NCBI GenBank assembly: GCA_963668655.2
Contig: CAXXPQ010000001.1
Coordinates: forward strand, 62,001 to 126,000
Length of the DNA: 64,000 nt
Reading direction: 5' to 3'
Origin: G963668655 sp963668655
GTDB taxonomy: Bacteria > Myxococcota_A > SURF-8
How positions within the stretch are numbered: position 1 is the first letter of the stretch; each line of letters starts with the position of its first letter. Shown here one piece after another: positions 26,925 to 35,414 of the stretch. The translations under genes and the position numbers were made by a program. The notes beneath the pieces were generated by a model, which saw only the letters and a list, made by a program, of their open reading frames with translations, did not search any database and was not told the DNA's origin.

Positions 26925-28145
26925 TTATGGCGCCTGTTCCAGGATTTGGCCGTCCTGCACCCAGAATTCGGAAAGCGCGGTCTGGAAGTTGCAGTCTCCG
27001 CAACCCTCGGGGTGATGCCAGCCGTCCGCTCCGTCGGTGAACAGAAACACCAGATCGTAAGTCGCTTCGATATCCACCTGCAAGCCCCACCGGGAATCGC
27101 CCTCGGCGTTCATGGCCGTTCCGGGCGGCGTGGTCCAGAGGGACGGATTGCCCGTGTTTCCGTCGAAACTGTAGTGCATATAACTTTGCGTCCAGCCGGA
27201 TAGAAAATGAACGGTATAGGTCTTGTACGCCGGTTCGGAGGTATAGAGAAATCCGTTGCGGACCCATACGGTCGAGGCGGCGGTCTGGAAATGGCAAGCT
27301 TCCCCCGTACAGCCGAAGGGTTTGTGCCAGTCGTCCGCGCCGTCGTTGAAGAGGAAAACGAGGTCGTAGGGAGCCGGAACGGCGACGGCGGCCCGCCACC
27401 ACCCGGCGCGGACGGGCGTCATGGCCTGGCCCGGGAGGCTCGTCCATTGGGAGGGGCTGCCCGTGTTTCCGTCCAGGCTGTAATGGATATAGGGCTGACT
27501 CCAACCGGACCAGAAATTCACGGTGTACGACAAGGAAGGCGTATCCTCATCGATTTCAACGTCGCCGTCCGCGTCGGTTTCCGCATCGCCGTCGGGCGCG
27601 TCAACGTCTCCGTCCGCGTCGGTTTCCGCATCGCCGTCTGGAGCGTCGCTGTCTCCGTCGATCGGATCCTCCGGTTTCTGGGCATAGACCCGACCGTCCA
27701 GCACCCAGACTTCATCTTCGCTGGTGGCGAAATAACAGGTCGCGCAGTCCTCCTGTCCGTAGGGTCGGATCCAGTTGGCGGCGTTTTCTTCCGGCGCGCC
27801 GTTGTTGAACAGGAACGTCAGTTGTCCGGTGGGGCCCCGGTCCACTTCATAGGTCACCCACCAGCCGTCGTATTCCGTTACCATCCGCTCGCCGGGATAG
27901 GTGGCGAAATGCTCGCCCAGATCCTGGCTGGCGTAAAGGTACGGCGTCCAGTCGCTGTAGACGTGGATGGTGCTCAGATGCATGATCGGCCCCTCGTATC
28001 CGTCGCCGTCCGAAGGCGTATCGCCGTCCGGGCTATCGCCGTCCGCGTCTTCGTCGGACGACCCGCTGCAGGACGCGACCAGGATCAGCAAGGCGATCAG
28101 AAATGTCCGTTTCAACCGATCCGAGACCCCATTCGTTTTCCGCAT
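26925..28145 (-). CDS. DGD lipoprotein with repeated CBM25-like starch-binding domains
   Basis: The 406-residue protein has a lipoprotein signal (KRTFLIALLILVASCSGS) and an acidic DGD spacer. Three related modules follow. The N-terminal one begins around LSTIHVYSDWTPYLYASQD. A DAPDGDAETDADGDV tandem repeat links it to two more modules (YTVNFWSGWSQPYIHYSLDG and YTVHFLSGWTQSYMHYSFDG). Each ends in LVFLFNDGADDW or a variant. The pattern GWSxPYxHY...LVFLFNDG matches carbohydrate-binding module 25, which binds alpha-glucans such as starch. It would display glucan-binding domains on the cell surface. No catalytic domain is present, so it is a binding protein or a partner of a separate enzyme. Confidence 0.78.
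   Translation of the reverse strand: MRKTNGVSDRLKRTFLIALLILVASCSGSSDEDADGDSPDGDTPSDGDGYEGPIMHLSTIHVYSDWTPYLYASQDLGEHFATYPGERMVTEYDGWWVTYEVDRGPTGQLTFLFNNGAPEENAANWIRPYGQEDCATCYFATSEDEVWVLDGRVYAQKPEDPIDGDSDAPDGDAETDADGDVDAPDGDAETDADGDVEIDEDTPSLSYTVNFWSGWSQPYIHYSLDGNTGSPSQWTSLPGQAMTPVRAGWWRAAVAVPAPYDLVFLFNDGADDWHKPFGCTGEACHFQTAASTVWVRNGFLYTSEPAYKTYTVHFLSGWTQSYMHYSFDGNTGNPSLWTTPPGTAMNAEGDSRWGLQVDIEATYDLVFLFTDGADGWHHPEGCGDCNFQTALSEFWVQDGQILEQAP
27561..27650 (-). repeat. Two tandem 45-bp copies encoding DAPDGDAETDADGDV
   Basis: Near-identical copies at 27561-27605 and 27606-27650 encode a 15-residue acidic linker repeat inside the CBM25-like lipoprotein. Confidence 0.85.
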
Positions 28146-28250
28146 GGCTCACACTCCCTGTTTTTTTCCGATTTCTCCGGCGCGTATCGTCTTCCGCCGG
28201 AACCGTCTTTCCGAACGGCGGAGGTTTCGTAAAACCGTCCCGATGCCGGT

Positions 28251-28280
28251 ATTGTGTCGCAACTGTCCGGGATCCGTCAA
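28251..28280 (-). promoter_or_regulatory. Predicted promoter of the CBM25-like lipoprotein
   Basis: On the minus strand TTGACG (28280-28275) and CACAAT (28256-28251) are 18 nt apart; the leader is about 100 nt. Confidence 0.45.
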
Positions 28281-28358
28281 GAAATTCGATGCTTCGAGCC
28301 GAATCTCCGTTTGGCTTCGCGCGGCTTTCAGGCTCTTTTTTCGAATGTGCGCCGGGGC

Positions 28359-28388
28359 TTGTGTCTTTTGGACATTTCAGGTTATACT
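28359..28388 (+). promoter_or_regulatory. Predicted promoter of the DUF4124 lipoprotein, possibly leaderless
   Basis: TTGTGT (28359-28364) and TATACT (28383-28388) are 18 nt apart. The start codon at 28396 lies only 7 nt after the -10 box, so transcription could begin at the ATG. Confidence 0.5.
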
Positions 28389-28395
28389 TCGTTTC

Positions 28396-29124
28396 ATGAA
28401 ACGGAGATGGAAGGTATGGAAATCCGGGCGTGGGGCGGAAGTTTCTTTTGCGTCGGCAGGGACGATTCCCGGTGGTCTGTTGTTTGTTTCCGTGCTGCTG
28501 TTTTGGATCGCGCCCGGCGTTTCCGGGTGTGTGGACAGCGGGGATCTGACGAATCTGCTGGATTCGGCTCTCGATCGATCCTCCTCCGAAAGCCCGGCAA
28601 CCGCCCCGGAGCCGGGCGGAACACCCGACGCTCCGTCATCTCCCGGCGCGTCCCGAAAGCTCGGGGAAGCTCCAGCCGAACCGGACCGCGAATATATCTA
28701 CCAATGGACGGATCGTGACGGAAATATCCATTTCACGACCGAGTTCTCGCGGGTGCCCACCGCCTATCGCGAGAATATGAAGCGGATTCCGAAAAGTCCG
28801 TCGGCCGGATCGCCCGCGGCGGTTCCCCCCGTTTTTCCGAATCAGCCGCCGTCGGATATTCCCACGAACGAAGAACTGGAACGGATTCGCCGAGAGCGCA
28901 ACGTCGAGGAGATCCGCCGAGCGCGCCGACTGAATCGGGAAAACATGGACCGCGCCCGCGAGAAAATCCGAAAGGATGAAATACGGGAGAGAGAGGAACG
29001 GAAAAGAGAGAAAAAGGAACGGGAAAGATGGGAACGGGAACGGCGGGATTCGGAAACATGGCGGTGGAGAAGGATCAAGTGGAGATTGCAGACGAAAGGG
29101 AAGAAGAGACGATCGTATCCCTGA
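28396..29124 (+). CDS. DUF4124-domain lipoprotein with basic coiled-coil tail
   Basis: The 242-residue protein has a lipoprotein signal with SGC near residue 44 and a Ser/Pro linker. A short beta domain follows, YIYQWTDRDGNIHFTTEFSRVP, which is the DUF4124 pattern (a K/Q-W-x-D-x-x-G-x-x-x-F/Y core). The C-terminal 90 residues form an extremely charged Glu/Arg helix (RREERKREKKERERWE style), likely a coiled coil or a nucleic-acid or peptidoglycan contact. No ribosome binding site is visible, in line with a leaderless start. The minus-strand neighbour converges 91 bp further on, with no clear terminator between them. Confidence 0.7.
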   Translation: MKRRWKVWKSGRGAEVSFASAGTIPGGLLFVSVLLFWIAPGVSGCVDSGDLTNLLDSALDRSSSESPATAPEPGGTPDAPSSPGASRKLGEAPAEPDREYIYQWTDRDGNIHFTTEFSRVPTAYRENMKRIPKSPSAGSPAAVPPVFPNQPPSDIPTNEELERIRRERNVEEIRRARRLNRENMDRAREKIRKDEIREREERKREKKERERWERERRDSETWRWRRIKWRLQTKGKKRRSYP

Positions 29125-29215
29125 CGGCATATGCAAGCTGACGATTCGCCATCCGTTCCTATCCCCGATTGATCGACTCGAATTATTTCCCCGAAAACAT
29201 TTTTCTTTTACGTGG

Positions 29216-32200
29216 TCACGGGGTCCGGCCGGGTGATTCTCCACGTTCGCGTCGTTTTCTCAGCAGACGTCGGAAAACGGGAAATGCCGCCGCCAGAGCC
29301 AGCAGGATAAGGCCCCAGCGGAAAACCCTGAGCCAACGGCCCTCCCGGCGGATCTTATCCGCGGTCCCGGCATCGCCCTCGATGTTCACGAACCACCAGG
29401 CGGCCCGGTCGTAGATCTCCGGATTCCAACTGATTTCATATGCCAACGTGGCGAAATGGCGAGCTTTGTCGTGCAGCGCTTCCAGCCCGTGTTCACTGTT
29501 CCGGAAACGTTCGTCCCTCTCTTTCAAAAAAGCTTCCATGGAATCGGACAGAAGGGTCAGGTGGTTGCTGCGGGGCTGAATGTCCTGCACGGTCCAGCCT
29601 TTGGCTTCGATGCGTTGCAGTTCGATTCGGGCCTCGCCGACGTTTTCGGAAGCCTCAACGCCTTTGAAGGGATAGGCGTTCAGGCGGCGGCGCAGGCAGG
29701 CGGCGGCGGCGGACATGCCGGAAGGAAAATCGTGCAGGGTGATCCGCCGGGCCAGGCCGTCCTCATCCGTTTCCAGTTCCACGCCGAACGTTCGGCGTTC
29801 TTCCTTCAGGGTTTCCCAGGCGAAGCAGTCTTCCAGCATCCAGCGGGCGTCCCGGATCTGTTCCCCGATGGCGGCGGTCCAGTTTTCCTCTCCTCGAACG
29901 GATGGTTCCACTCGCAGAAGCAGCCGACGCGGGGACAGGGTGCCGGGATGTTTGTCCAACTGTTCCTTGCGGGCGTTCAGCCGGGCGATCACCTGCCGGA
30001 TCCGGCGACGCCGGTCTTCGTGTTTTTTTCGTTCCGATTCCAGCCGGGTTTCCAGGCGGGCCAGCCGGGCGATTTTTCGGAAGGCGATTTCCAGATAGGC
30101 GGAACCTTTCCGTGAATCGGGCAGCGTGCTTCGATAATTCTCCAGAAGAACGGTGTCCCGAGGCTGAGGCTCGATCTCCATCCGTTCGGCCAGCGCCCGC
30201 AGAATCTCGGCGAGTTCCGCGTGGGAAAGGGGGCGCGCCGGACCGGCGTTCGGCGGGTTTCGCTTCGTTTCTCCTTCGGACGGTGGAGCGTCGGTCGTCC
30301 GGTGCGTGTTTGTCTCTGCGGAGATGTCCTTGATTTCGGGCGGGGATTCGCTTTCGGAAAGAATCGCGTCCCTTGCTACGTCGAACGCGTCCCGGCCTGG
30401 AAACATCGCCAGCGCGGCGGCGATGTGCGCCCGGTCCTCCCGGCGGGAAAGCCCGAGCGAAAGAAGCCGGTCCAGGAAATACAGGGCGGCGTCTTCCGTG
30501 TCGCGGTTCGCCTCGGCCAGGGCCAGGGGAAGTTCCCGGTCCGCAGGAGGATCCGGGGCCGAGGCGTTTTCCATGCTCGCCAGAATGCGGAAGATCTCCG
30601 GCCAGCGGCCGTCCGCGCCCATCGCTTCCGCGTGTCTTCTCAAATCCTGGATCGGAAAGTGAGTGAACATGTCCAGGGAGACACGCGCCTTCTTGCGGAC
30701 GAAGGTCAGCGATTCCCGGTAGGCGAGGTAGGGATCCAGCAGGGCCTCGGCGCGAAGGAGAGGAAGGCGTCCCTCCTCGGTCTCCGCCATGCCGTGGCGA
30801 AAGCCCTGGGCCATTTCATGCCGGTCGGAGTGGAACGCCAGCACCATGGCCTTCAGGATATTCTCGAACGCGCGGGGCGTCAGGCTTTCCAGAACTTTCC
30901 GGGCCTGGGGCCGTCCGTACAGATCCCGAAGAAGATAGCCGTATTCGATCCTCTGGGAAATATCGGTCTCCGTTTTCGCCGCCCGTTCCAGAATCGTCAC
31001 GGCCTCGCCGTGTTTTCCCAGCCGATCCAGGACGCGCACGGCCTGCATGGCCGCCAGAGGCGTTTCCGAGACGGCCGGATCCTGCGCCAGACGGCCGACG
31101 GCGGAAACCAGGGTCGGGTCGTTCCCCAGAAGGCCGTCCTCCTTGAATTCGGCCGCCGCCTCCCATAGCGCCGCCCGGTTCCGCTTCCCTTTGCGGTTCA
31201 GGGCGAAATCCGCCTGGGTGACGGCCTCCCGTTTCCGTCCGGAAAGCAGCCGGACACGCCAGGAAAGGATGCGCGAAAGAAGGCTTTTCGGGTTGTCCAG
31301 CGTCTTCAGCCCGAAAAGCACGGCCGCTTCCTGGGCCTTGGACTCGGGCGTCTCGGCAAGCAGCAGCATCCGCGCCAGCAGGAGGGGAGATGGATTCAGG
31401 TTCGGCAGGGCCGTCCAGATCGCGTCCCGCTCCTTTCTCCAGCGGGCCGTCTGTTTGCGCGTTTCCGGGTCCGATTCCAGAGCCCGGAAGGTCAACAGGG
31501 CTTCAAAGGCGTCCTCGGCGTTCGCCGGAGCGCCGGACGATTTCTTCGCGAGGATCAGGGCGGCCGATGTGTCGCCCATGGCGAGAAGCAGTCGGATCTT
31601 CCGCAGGCGCATGGCCTCGTCCTTTACTTCCGCTTTTTGCACGATATCCGCGTCCGGTCTTCCCATGTCCCCCGCCGAAAGCGCCAGCAGTTCCAGGTTG
31701 GCCAGGGAGCCGTCCAGGGCCGCCGCGCGCCTCAGCACGCGGTCCGTAAGGCGACGGTCTCCCAAGTCCGCGAAGGCGCGCACGATCCGTCGCAGGGTTT
31801 CCGCATCCGAGGATTTTCGCCAGGCTTCCAGCAGCAGCGCCCGGGTTTCCACATCCAGCCGCAGCCGGAAGGCCACGTCCGCCGCCGCCATACAGCTTTC
31901 CGCATCCCGACCTTCGTCACACATTCGGCGGGCCTGTTCCATGGCATGGGCCGCGCCCTTTTCCCGCACGAGCCACATGAGTTCCTCGGATCGGAGGTAG
32001 GGCCAGGAAGGAAAGCGCGTGCTCCAGGAGCGCGCGAGATGCCGCCCCGTTTCCAGAAAATCCTCGTCCCGCAGCCAGGCGCACACGTCCGCCAGCCGAC
32101 GATCCCATACGGCCCGATGGGACGGTTTGAGAGCGGCGATCAGGGGGTCGAGCTTCCTCGCCTCCGCAACGGCTTCCGAAACCCACCGCAGGTCCGCGTC

Positions 32201-32542
32201 CAGGAGGAAACGAAGCCAGGCCAAGCGTAAGGCTACCAGGCCGTCCGTCCCCTCGTCCGGAGCGGCTTCCAGTCCCTCCAGAACGAAGGCCGCGAATCCC
32301 GGACGTCCGCCGGTCAAAAGGATTTCAGCCGCCTGCAAACGGGTTTCCATGTCCAGGCCGTCCGGATCGGCGGCCAGCAGCGGCCCCAGTGCATCGGGCA
32401 TCTCCACCCGCGGATCGAGCGAAACGGCGGCGTCGGCCGGGAAGGGAAACGCGAAAGGACATCCGCCGAGAAACGACAGGAGAAGAAAAAGCGTCTTTCC
32501 GATGAGTCCAACATTTAGGCGGACGCGGCGTGGGGATGGCAT
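29216..32542 (-). CDS. Large helical-repeat (TPR-like) secreted or anchored protein
   Basis: The 1108-residue protein has a signal peptide (KTLFLLLSFLGGCPFAF; either a lipobox ending GGC or signal peptidase I cleavage near ADAA). A long run of helix pairs follows, with TPR-like spacing, such as LETRLQAAEILLTGG and ALLVEAWRKSSDAETLRRIVRAFADLGD. A charged region with long helices sits near 830-900. A C-terminal membrane helix (FRWGLILLALAAAFPVF) and basic tail anchor it. It may be a scaffold for periplasmic assemblies. Its start lies 9 bp downstream of the DHH phosphoesterase stop, so both share a transcript. No precise family is recognised. Confidence 0.7.
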   Translation of the reverse strand: MPSPRRVRLNVGLIGKTLFLLLSFLGGCPFAFPFPADAAVSLDPRVEMPDALGPLLAADPDGLDMETRLQAAEILLTGGRPGFAAFVLEGLEAAPDEGTDGLVALRLAWLRFLLDADLRWVSEAVAEARKLDPLIAALKPSHRAVWDRRLADVCAWLRDEDFLETGRHLARSWSTRFPSWPYLRSEELMWLVREKGAAHAMEQARRMCDEGRDAESCMAAADVAFRLRLDVETRALLLEAWRKSSDAETLRRIVRAFADLGDRRLTDRVLRRAAALDGSLANLELLALSAGDMGRPDADIVQKAEVKDEAMRLRKIRLLLAMGDTSAALILAKKSSGAPANAEDAFEALLTFRALESDPETRKQTARWRKERDAIWTALPNLNPSPLLLARMLLLAETPESKAQEAAVLFGLKTLDNPKSLLSRILSWRVRLLSGRKREAVTQADFALNRKGKRNRAALWEAAAEFKEDGLLGNDPTLVSAVGRLAQDPAVSETPLAAMQAVRVLDRLGKHGEAVTILERAAKTETDISQRIEYGYLLRDLYGRPQARKVLESLTPRAFENILKAMVLAFHSDRHEMAQGFRHGMAETEEGRLPLLRAEALLDPYLAYRESLTFVRKKARVSLDMFTHFPIQDLRRHAEAMGADGRWPEIFRILASMENASAPDPPADRELPLALAEANRDTEDAALYFLDRLLSLGLSRREDRAHIAAALAMFPGRDAFDVARDAILSESESPPEIKDISAETNTHRTTDAPPSEGETKRNPPNAGPARPLSHAELAEILRALAERMEIEPQPRDTVLLENYRSTLPDSRKGSAYLEIAFRKIARLARLETRLESERKKHEDRRRRIRQVIARLNARKEQLDKHPGTLSPRRLLLRVEPSVRGEENWTAAIGEQIRDARWMLEDCFAWETLKEERRTFGVELETDEDGLARRITLHDFPSGMSAAAACLRRRLNAYPFKGVEASENVGEARIELQRIEAKGWTVQDIQPRSNHLTLLSDSMEAFLKERDERFRNSEHGLEALHDKARHFATLAYEISWNPEIYDRAAWWFVNIEGDAGTADKIRREGRWLRVFRWGLILLALAAAFPVFRRLLRKRRERGESPGRTP

Positions 32543-32551
32543 GTTTACGCC

Positions 32552-33583
32552 TTACGCCTTCAGGAGACCCGCGCCCGGACTGCGCTTGCGCAACGCTTTC
32601 AGGAAGCGGGCGGAAAGTTCGGTTTCCAGTTCCTCGAACGTCATTCCCTCCGAAGGCAGGTCCACGCGGCCTCCGGCCATCATTTCGTGGCCGCCGCCGT
32701 TTCCCAGCCCGTCCACCAGACCCTGCATGATCTCGCCCGCGTCCACGTCCCGGCGCAGAGCGCGGATGGAAAGAAAAAGCTGGTTGTTGTAACGCCCCAT
32801 CACCAGGGTCCAGGCGATGCCTTTGAGCCGCAGCAGCATGTCGGCCACTTCCGCCACGTGATCGGGAAGATCCACGGCGCCGGGGCTGGAGATCAGGACG
32901 TCGTTGTGCAGCTTGGCGTTTTCCAAAGCTCGATTCAGAACCCGGAAATAGTCTTTCGTCACCTCGGCGTGAACGATGTCGAACAGCAGCGAGAAATCGG
33001 CCTTGGGAAACAGGTGGAAATAAGCCCGGCGGTCGGCGGGGCCGGATTCCCGTCCCAGATCCTGGGTTTCGCTTTTCAGTGCGTATAGAAGCGCCGTCGC
33101 CTCCGTCCGGGTGGGCTCCAGATCGTGGGCCAGAAGATATTCCAGCGCCAGGGTGGCCGAGGCTCCGTATTTAGTACGGATGTCCACCCAGGGGATGTTC
33201 CGGGTGGCGGGTTTTCGGGGGTGGTGATCCAGCACGATATCCACGGGCAATTCCGGAGGAAGCGACAGATTTCCGCTGCCGGGCTGACAATCCACCGTGG
33301 CCCGGTAGTCGAAGACCTTCGGGTCGAGGCGCGCCATGCGCTCCAGAGGAATGCCGCAAAGCCGCACCATTTCGCGATTTTCCGCCCGCCCCACGATACC
33401 GCCGTAGCCGATGACCGCTTCCACTCCGTACGACGACTCGAAGATGCGCTTCAGGCACAGCGCCGCCGCAAGGGTGTCCGGGTCCGGATTGTCGTGAACG
33501 GCGATGAGCGCCCGGCCGCCGCGCCCGGCGAACCGCGCTTTCAGGAAATCCACGAACCGCATGCTCTTTTTCGGAATCTTCAT
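32552..33583 (-). CDS. DHH/DHHA1-family phosphoesterase (NrnA-like)
   Basis: The 343-residue protein has the DHH metal motifs: HDNPDPDTLAA (about residue 31) for the first and VDCQPGSG for the second Asp. LDHHPRK (about 118) gives the DHH itself. The C-terminal DHHA1 domain ends with the substrate loop GNGGGHEMMAGG. This family includes nanoRNases that degrade short oligonucleotides and pAp, and c-di-nucleotide phosphodiesterases. The exact substrate is not decidable here. I placed the start at 33583 because it begins the conserved MKIPKKSMRFVDFLK segment; 47 open codons upstream lack a good start. The helical-repeat gene follows immediately. Confidence 0.88.
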   Translation of the reverse strand: MKIPKKSMRFVDFLKARFAGRGGRALIAVHDNPDPDTLAAALCLKRIFESSYGVEAVIGYGGIVGRAENREMVRLCGIPLERMARLDPKVFDYRATVDCQPGSGNLSLPPELPVDIVLDHHPRKPATRNIPWVDIRTKYGASATLALEYLLAHDLEPTRTEATALLYALKSETQDLGRESGPADRRAYFHLFPKADFSLLFDIVHAEVTKDYFRVLNRALENAKLHNDVLISSPGAVDLPDHVAEVADMLLRLKGIAWTLVMGRYNNQLFLSIRALRRDVDAGEIMQGLVDGLGNGGGHEMMAGGRVDLPSEGMTFEELETELSARFLKALRKRSPGAGLLKA

Positions 33584-33714
33584 GATGCCTCGCCCGTTTT
33601 CCGGCCATTTTTCCGGATCGCGCCGAAGAAAGACGGAAAAAACTGTTTGGGCCGGCGGGGGAATGCCCCGGTCCGGCCGCTCGAGATCGCTGGTTGACGT
33701 TGTCCTCGTTTCCC

Positions 33715-33743
33715 TATCTACCATAAATCTGGAACGACTTCAA
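33715..33743 (-). promoter_or_regulatory. Predicted promoter of the DHH phosphoesterase gene
   Basis: On the minus strand TTGAAG (33743-33738) and TAGATA (33720-33715) are 17 nt apart, 132 nt before the start codon. Confidence 0.45.
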
Positions 33744-33804
33744 AGATATCGACGGGAACGTATCCGTTTCGGGATTCGACGCGCCTTTCGCCGATCGGAC
33801 GTGG

Positions 33805-33839
33805 AAAGCAAAGCGCCCTCGTTCGGGTCGCTTTGCTTT
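33805..33839. promoter_or_regulatory. 11-bp hairpin between divergent genes
   Basis: AAAGCAAAGCG (33805-33815) pairs perfectly with CGCTTTGCTTT (33829-33839) around a 13-nt loop. It sits between two divergent promoters and overlaps the -35 box at 33839. It may be an operator or a transcription insulator. Confidence 0.45.
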
Positions 33840-33867
33840 TGTCGAATTGCCTCGAATCTGTTAGTAT
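33839..33867 (+). promoter_or_regulatory. Predicted promoter of the beta-barrel protein gene
   Basis: TTGTCG (33839-33844) and TAGTAT (33862-33867) are 17 nt apart, about 58 nt before the GTG start. Confidence 0.45.
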
Positions 33868-33925
33868 TCCACGGAAAAAGCGGCCTTCGGGCCGGATCAT
33901 CCATCAATGGGACCAGGAGGGCGAT

Positions 33926-35380
33926 GTGAACGGGGCCAGACGAAGGAGAACGGGATACACGATTTTGGCGATCTGCCTGTTTTCGCTTTTACCGGGCCCG
34001 TCCATGGCGGCGGACGCGGACACGGCGTCCTCTCCGTCCGTCACGACGGAGCCCGCGCCCGACGGCGAGACTCCGCCTTCGGCCAAGGAACCCGCTAAGT
34101 CTCCCCGGACCGAACCGGGCACGCCTGAATTCGATTCGGATATTCCCCGGGCCGACGCGGAAGACTCGTCCCCCGACGGCATTCCGAAGCGGTTCCTGCC
34201 TTCCACGCCCCTGCCGGAGACGGAGAAGGGGGTGGAGAAAGCGGGGAATCCGAGTCTTTCCGATGCGGGCGAGAACCTGTTTTTCTGGGGACTTGCGGTG
34301 CAGACGAAACTGGAGCCCGGCCACGCCGAGATGATCGAGGGCATGACCGCCGGGTTCCTGGATTGCCATTCCGGGCGGCGCATCTATCTGCGGCGGGAAC
34401 TGGCCGAACTCATGAGCGAGCAGGGGGAGGGCGACTTCTGCCCGACCTTCGGGACGGACTGTCTGTCCCTGATCGGGCGGGCGGACCTGGCCAAGGAAGC
34501 CGTGGCGGGAGAGATCGGCAAGCTGGGCCGGATCTGGGTGGTCAACCTGCGGCGTGTGTCCGTGCCCGATATGACCGTCATCCGACGCGCCAGCCGCCAG
34601 GTGGAAGGGTCCGTGGCGGACCTGGCCAAGGTTCTGGACCGCGCGGCGGCGGAACTGTTCGACAGCGCCCGTCCGTCCGGTCCGGTCGTGCTTCTGGGCG
34701 AAAGCGGCCAGGCGATTCCCCCCACGTCAACGGAAACTCCCCGGTTTGAAGAAGACGAGGATGACGGGAACGCGGCGAATCTCCCGAAAGGCAAGACCGC
34801 GAAGTCCGGAAAGAAAGCCAAGAAACGGCGTTCGGGAAAAGCGCCCAATCGCATGCACTTCACCCTCTTCGGCGGCCTGGATGCTCCCATGGAAGGCGCC
34901 AAGGCCAGCGGAGCCATGGGCGGCAACATCGGGTTCGATCTGTGGGACAAAATCGGCTTCGAACTTTTGCTGTCCCAGACCTGGGGCGACGTGAAAGCCG
35001 ACGGCCGTTACGTGGGAACCAAGATTCTGGGCATCCGCCCCGGCGTGCGCTATCGCTTCTGGGGCGAGGAGATTCGACTGTATACGGCGGGGCATCTGGG
35101 CCTGTCCCAGAGCATGTTCAATCCCTCCAACAAAACCCTGGCCGATCCGGTGGACAAGGACGACGTTTTCAAGTCGGGCTTCACCTTCGACGGCGGCCTG
35201 GGCGTGGAGTTTCGCATCGCCAATATTCTGCTGATCGATCTGGGCGGCCTGTTCACGGCGCATTTCAAGAACATGCCCCGCAACGCGGCGGACCCCGCAG
35301 TCAGTGAATCCATCCGCACCGATGGAAACTATTACGGTTTTCTGGTCACCCTGGGCGTGGGCGTTTCCAGCAAGATCTGA
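33926..35380 (+). CDS. Secreted protein with C-terminal outer-membrane beta-barrel
   Basis: The 484-residue protein starts at GTG 33926, which has AGGAGG at good distance; the open frame extends 31 codons upstream without such a site. A signal peptide (TGYTILAICLFSLLPGPSMA) is followed by a Pro/Ser/Thr-rich acidic linker. A middle domain near 140-260 (LGRIWVVNLRRVSVPDMTVIRR) resembles domains that read environmental strings or bind ligands. A basic Lys-rich stretch leads to the C-terminal part, where alternating strands (HFTLFGGLDAP, GIRPGVRYRFWG, LGLSQSMF, YYGFLVTLGVGVSSKI) end in an outer-membrane-type terminus. It is probably an outer-membrane protein with a periplasmic N-terminal region. 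Confidence 0.7.
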   Translation: MNGARRRRTGYTILAICLFSLLPGPSMAADADTASSPSVTTEPAPDGETPPSAKEPAKSPRTEPGTPEFDSDIPRADAEDSSPDGIPKRFLPSTPLPETEKGVEKAGNPSLSDAGENLFFWGLAVQTKLEPGHAEMIEGMTAGFLDCHSGRRIYLRRELAELMSEQGEGDFCPTFGTDCLSLIGRADLAKEAVAGEIGKLGRIWVVNLRRVSVPDMTVIRRASRQVEGSVADLAKVLDRAAAELFDSARPSGPVVLLGESGQAIPPTSTETPRFEEDEDDGNAANLPKGKTAKSGKKAKKRRSGKAPNRMHFTLFGGLDAPMEGAKASGAMGGNIGFDLWDKIGFELLLSQTWGDVKADGRYVGTKILGIRPGVRYRFWGEEIRLYTAGHLGLSQSMFNPSNKTLADPVDKDDVFKSGFTFDGGLGVEFRIANILLIDLGGLFTAHFKNMPRNAADPAVSESIRTDGNYYGFLVTLGVGVSSKI

Positions 35381-35414
35381 GCGAGCCGCCATTCCATTTC
35401 CGCTTTTGCCGGAT

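Noticed and set aside
27500..27680. CRISPR-like regular repeats
   Set aside because: They are codon-level DGD/45-bp coding repeats without spacers.
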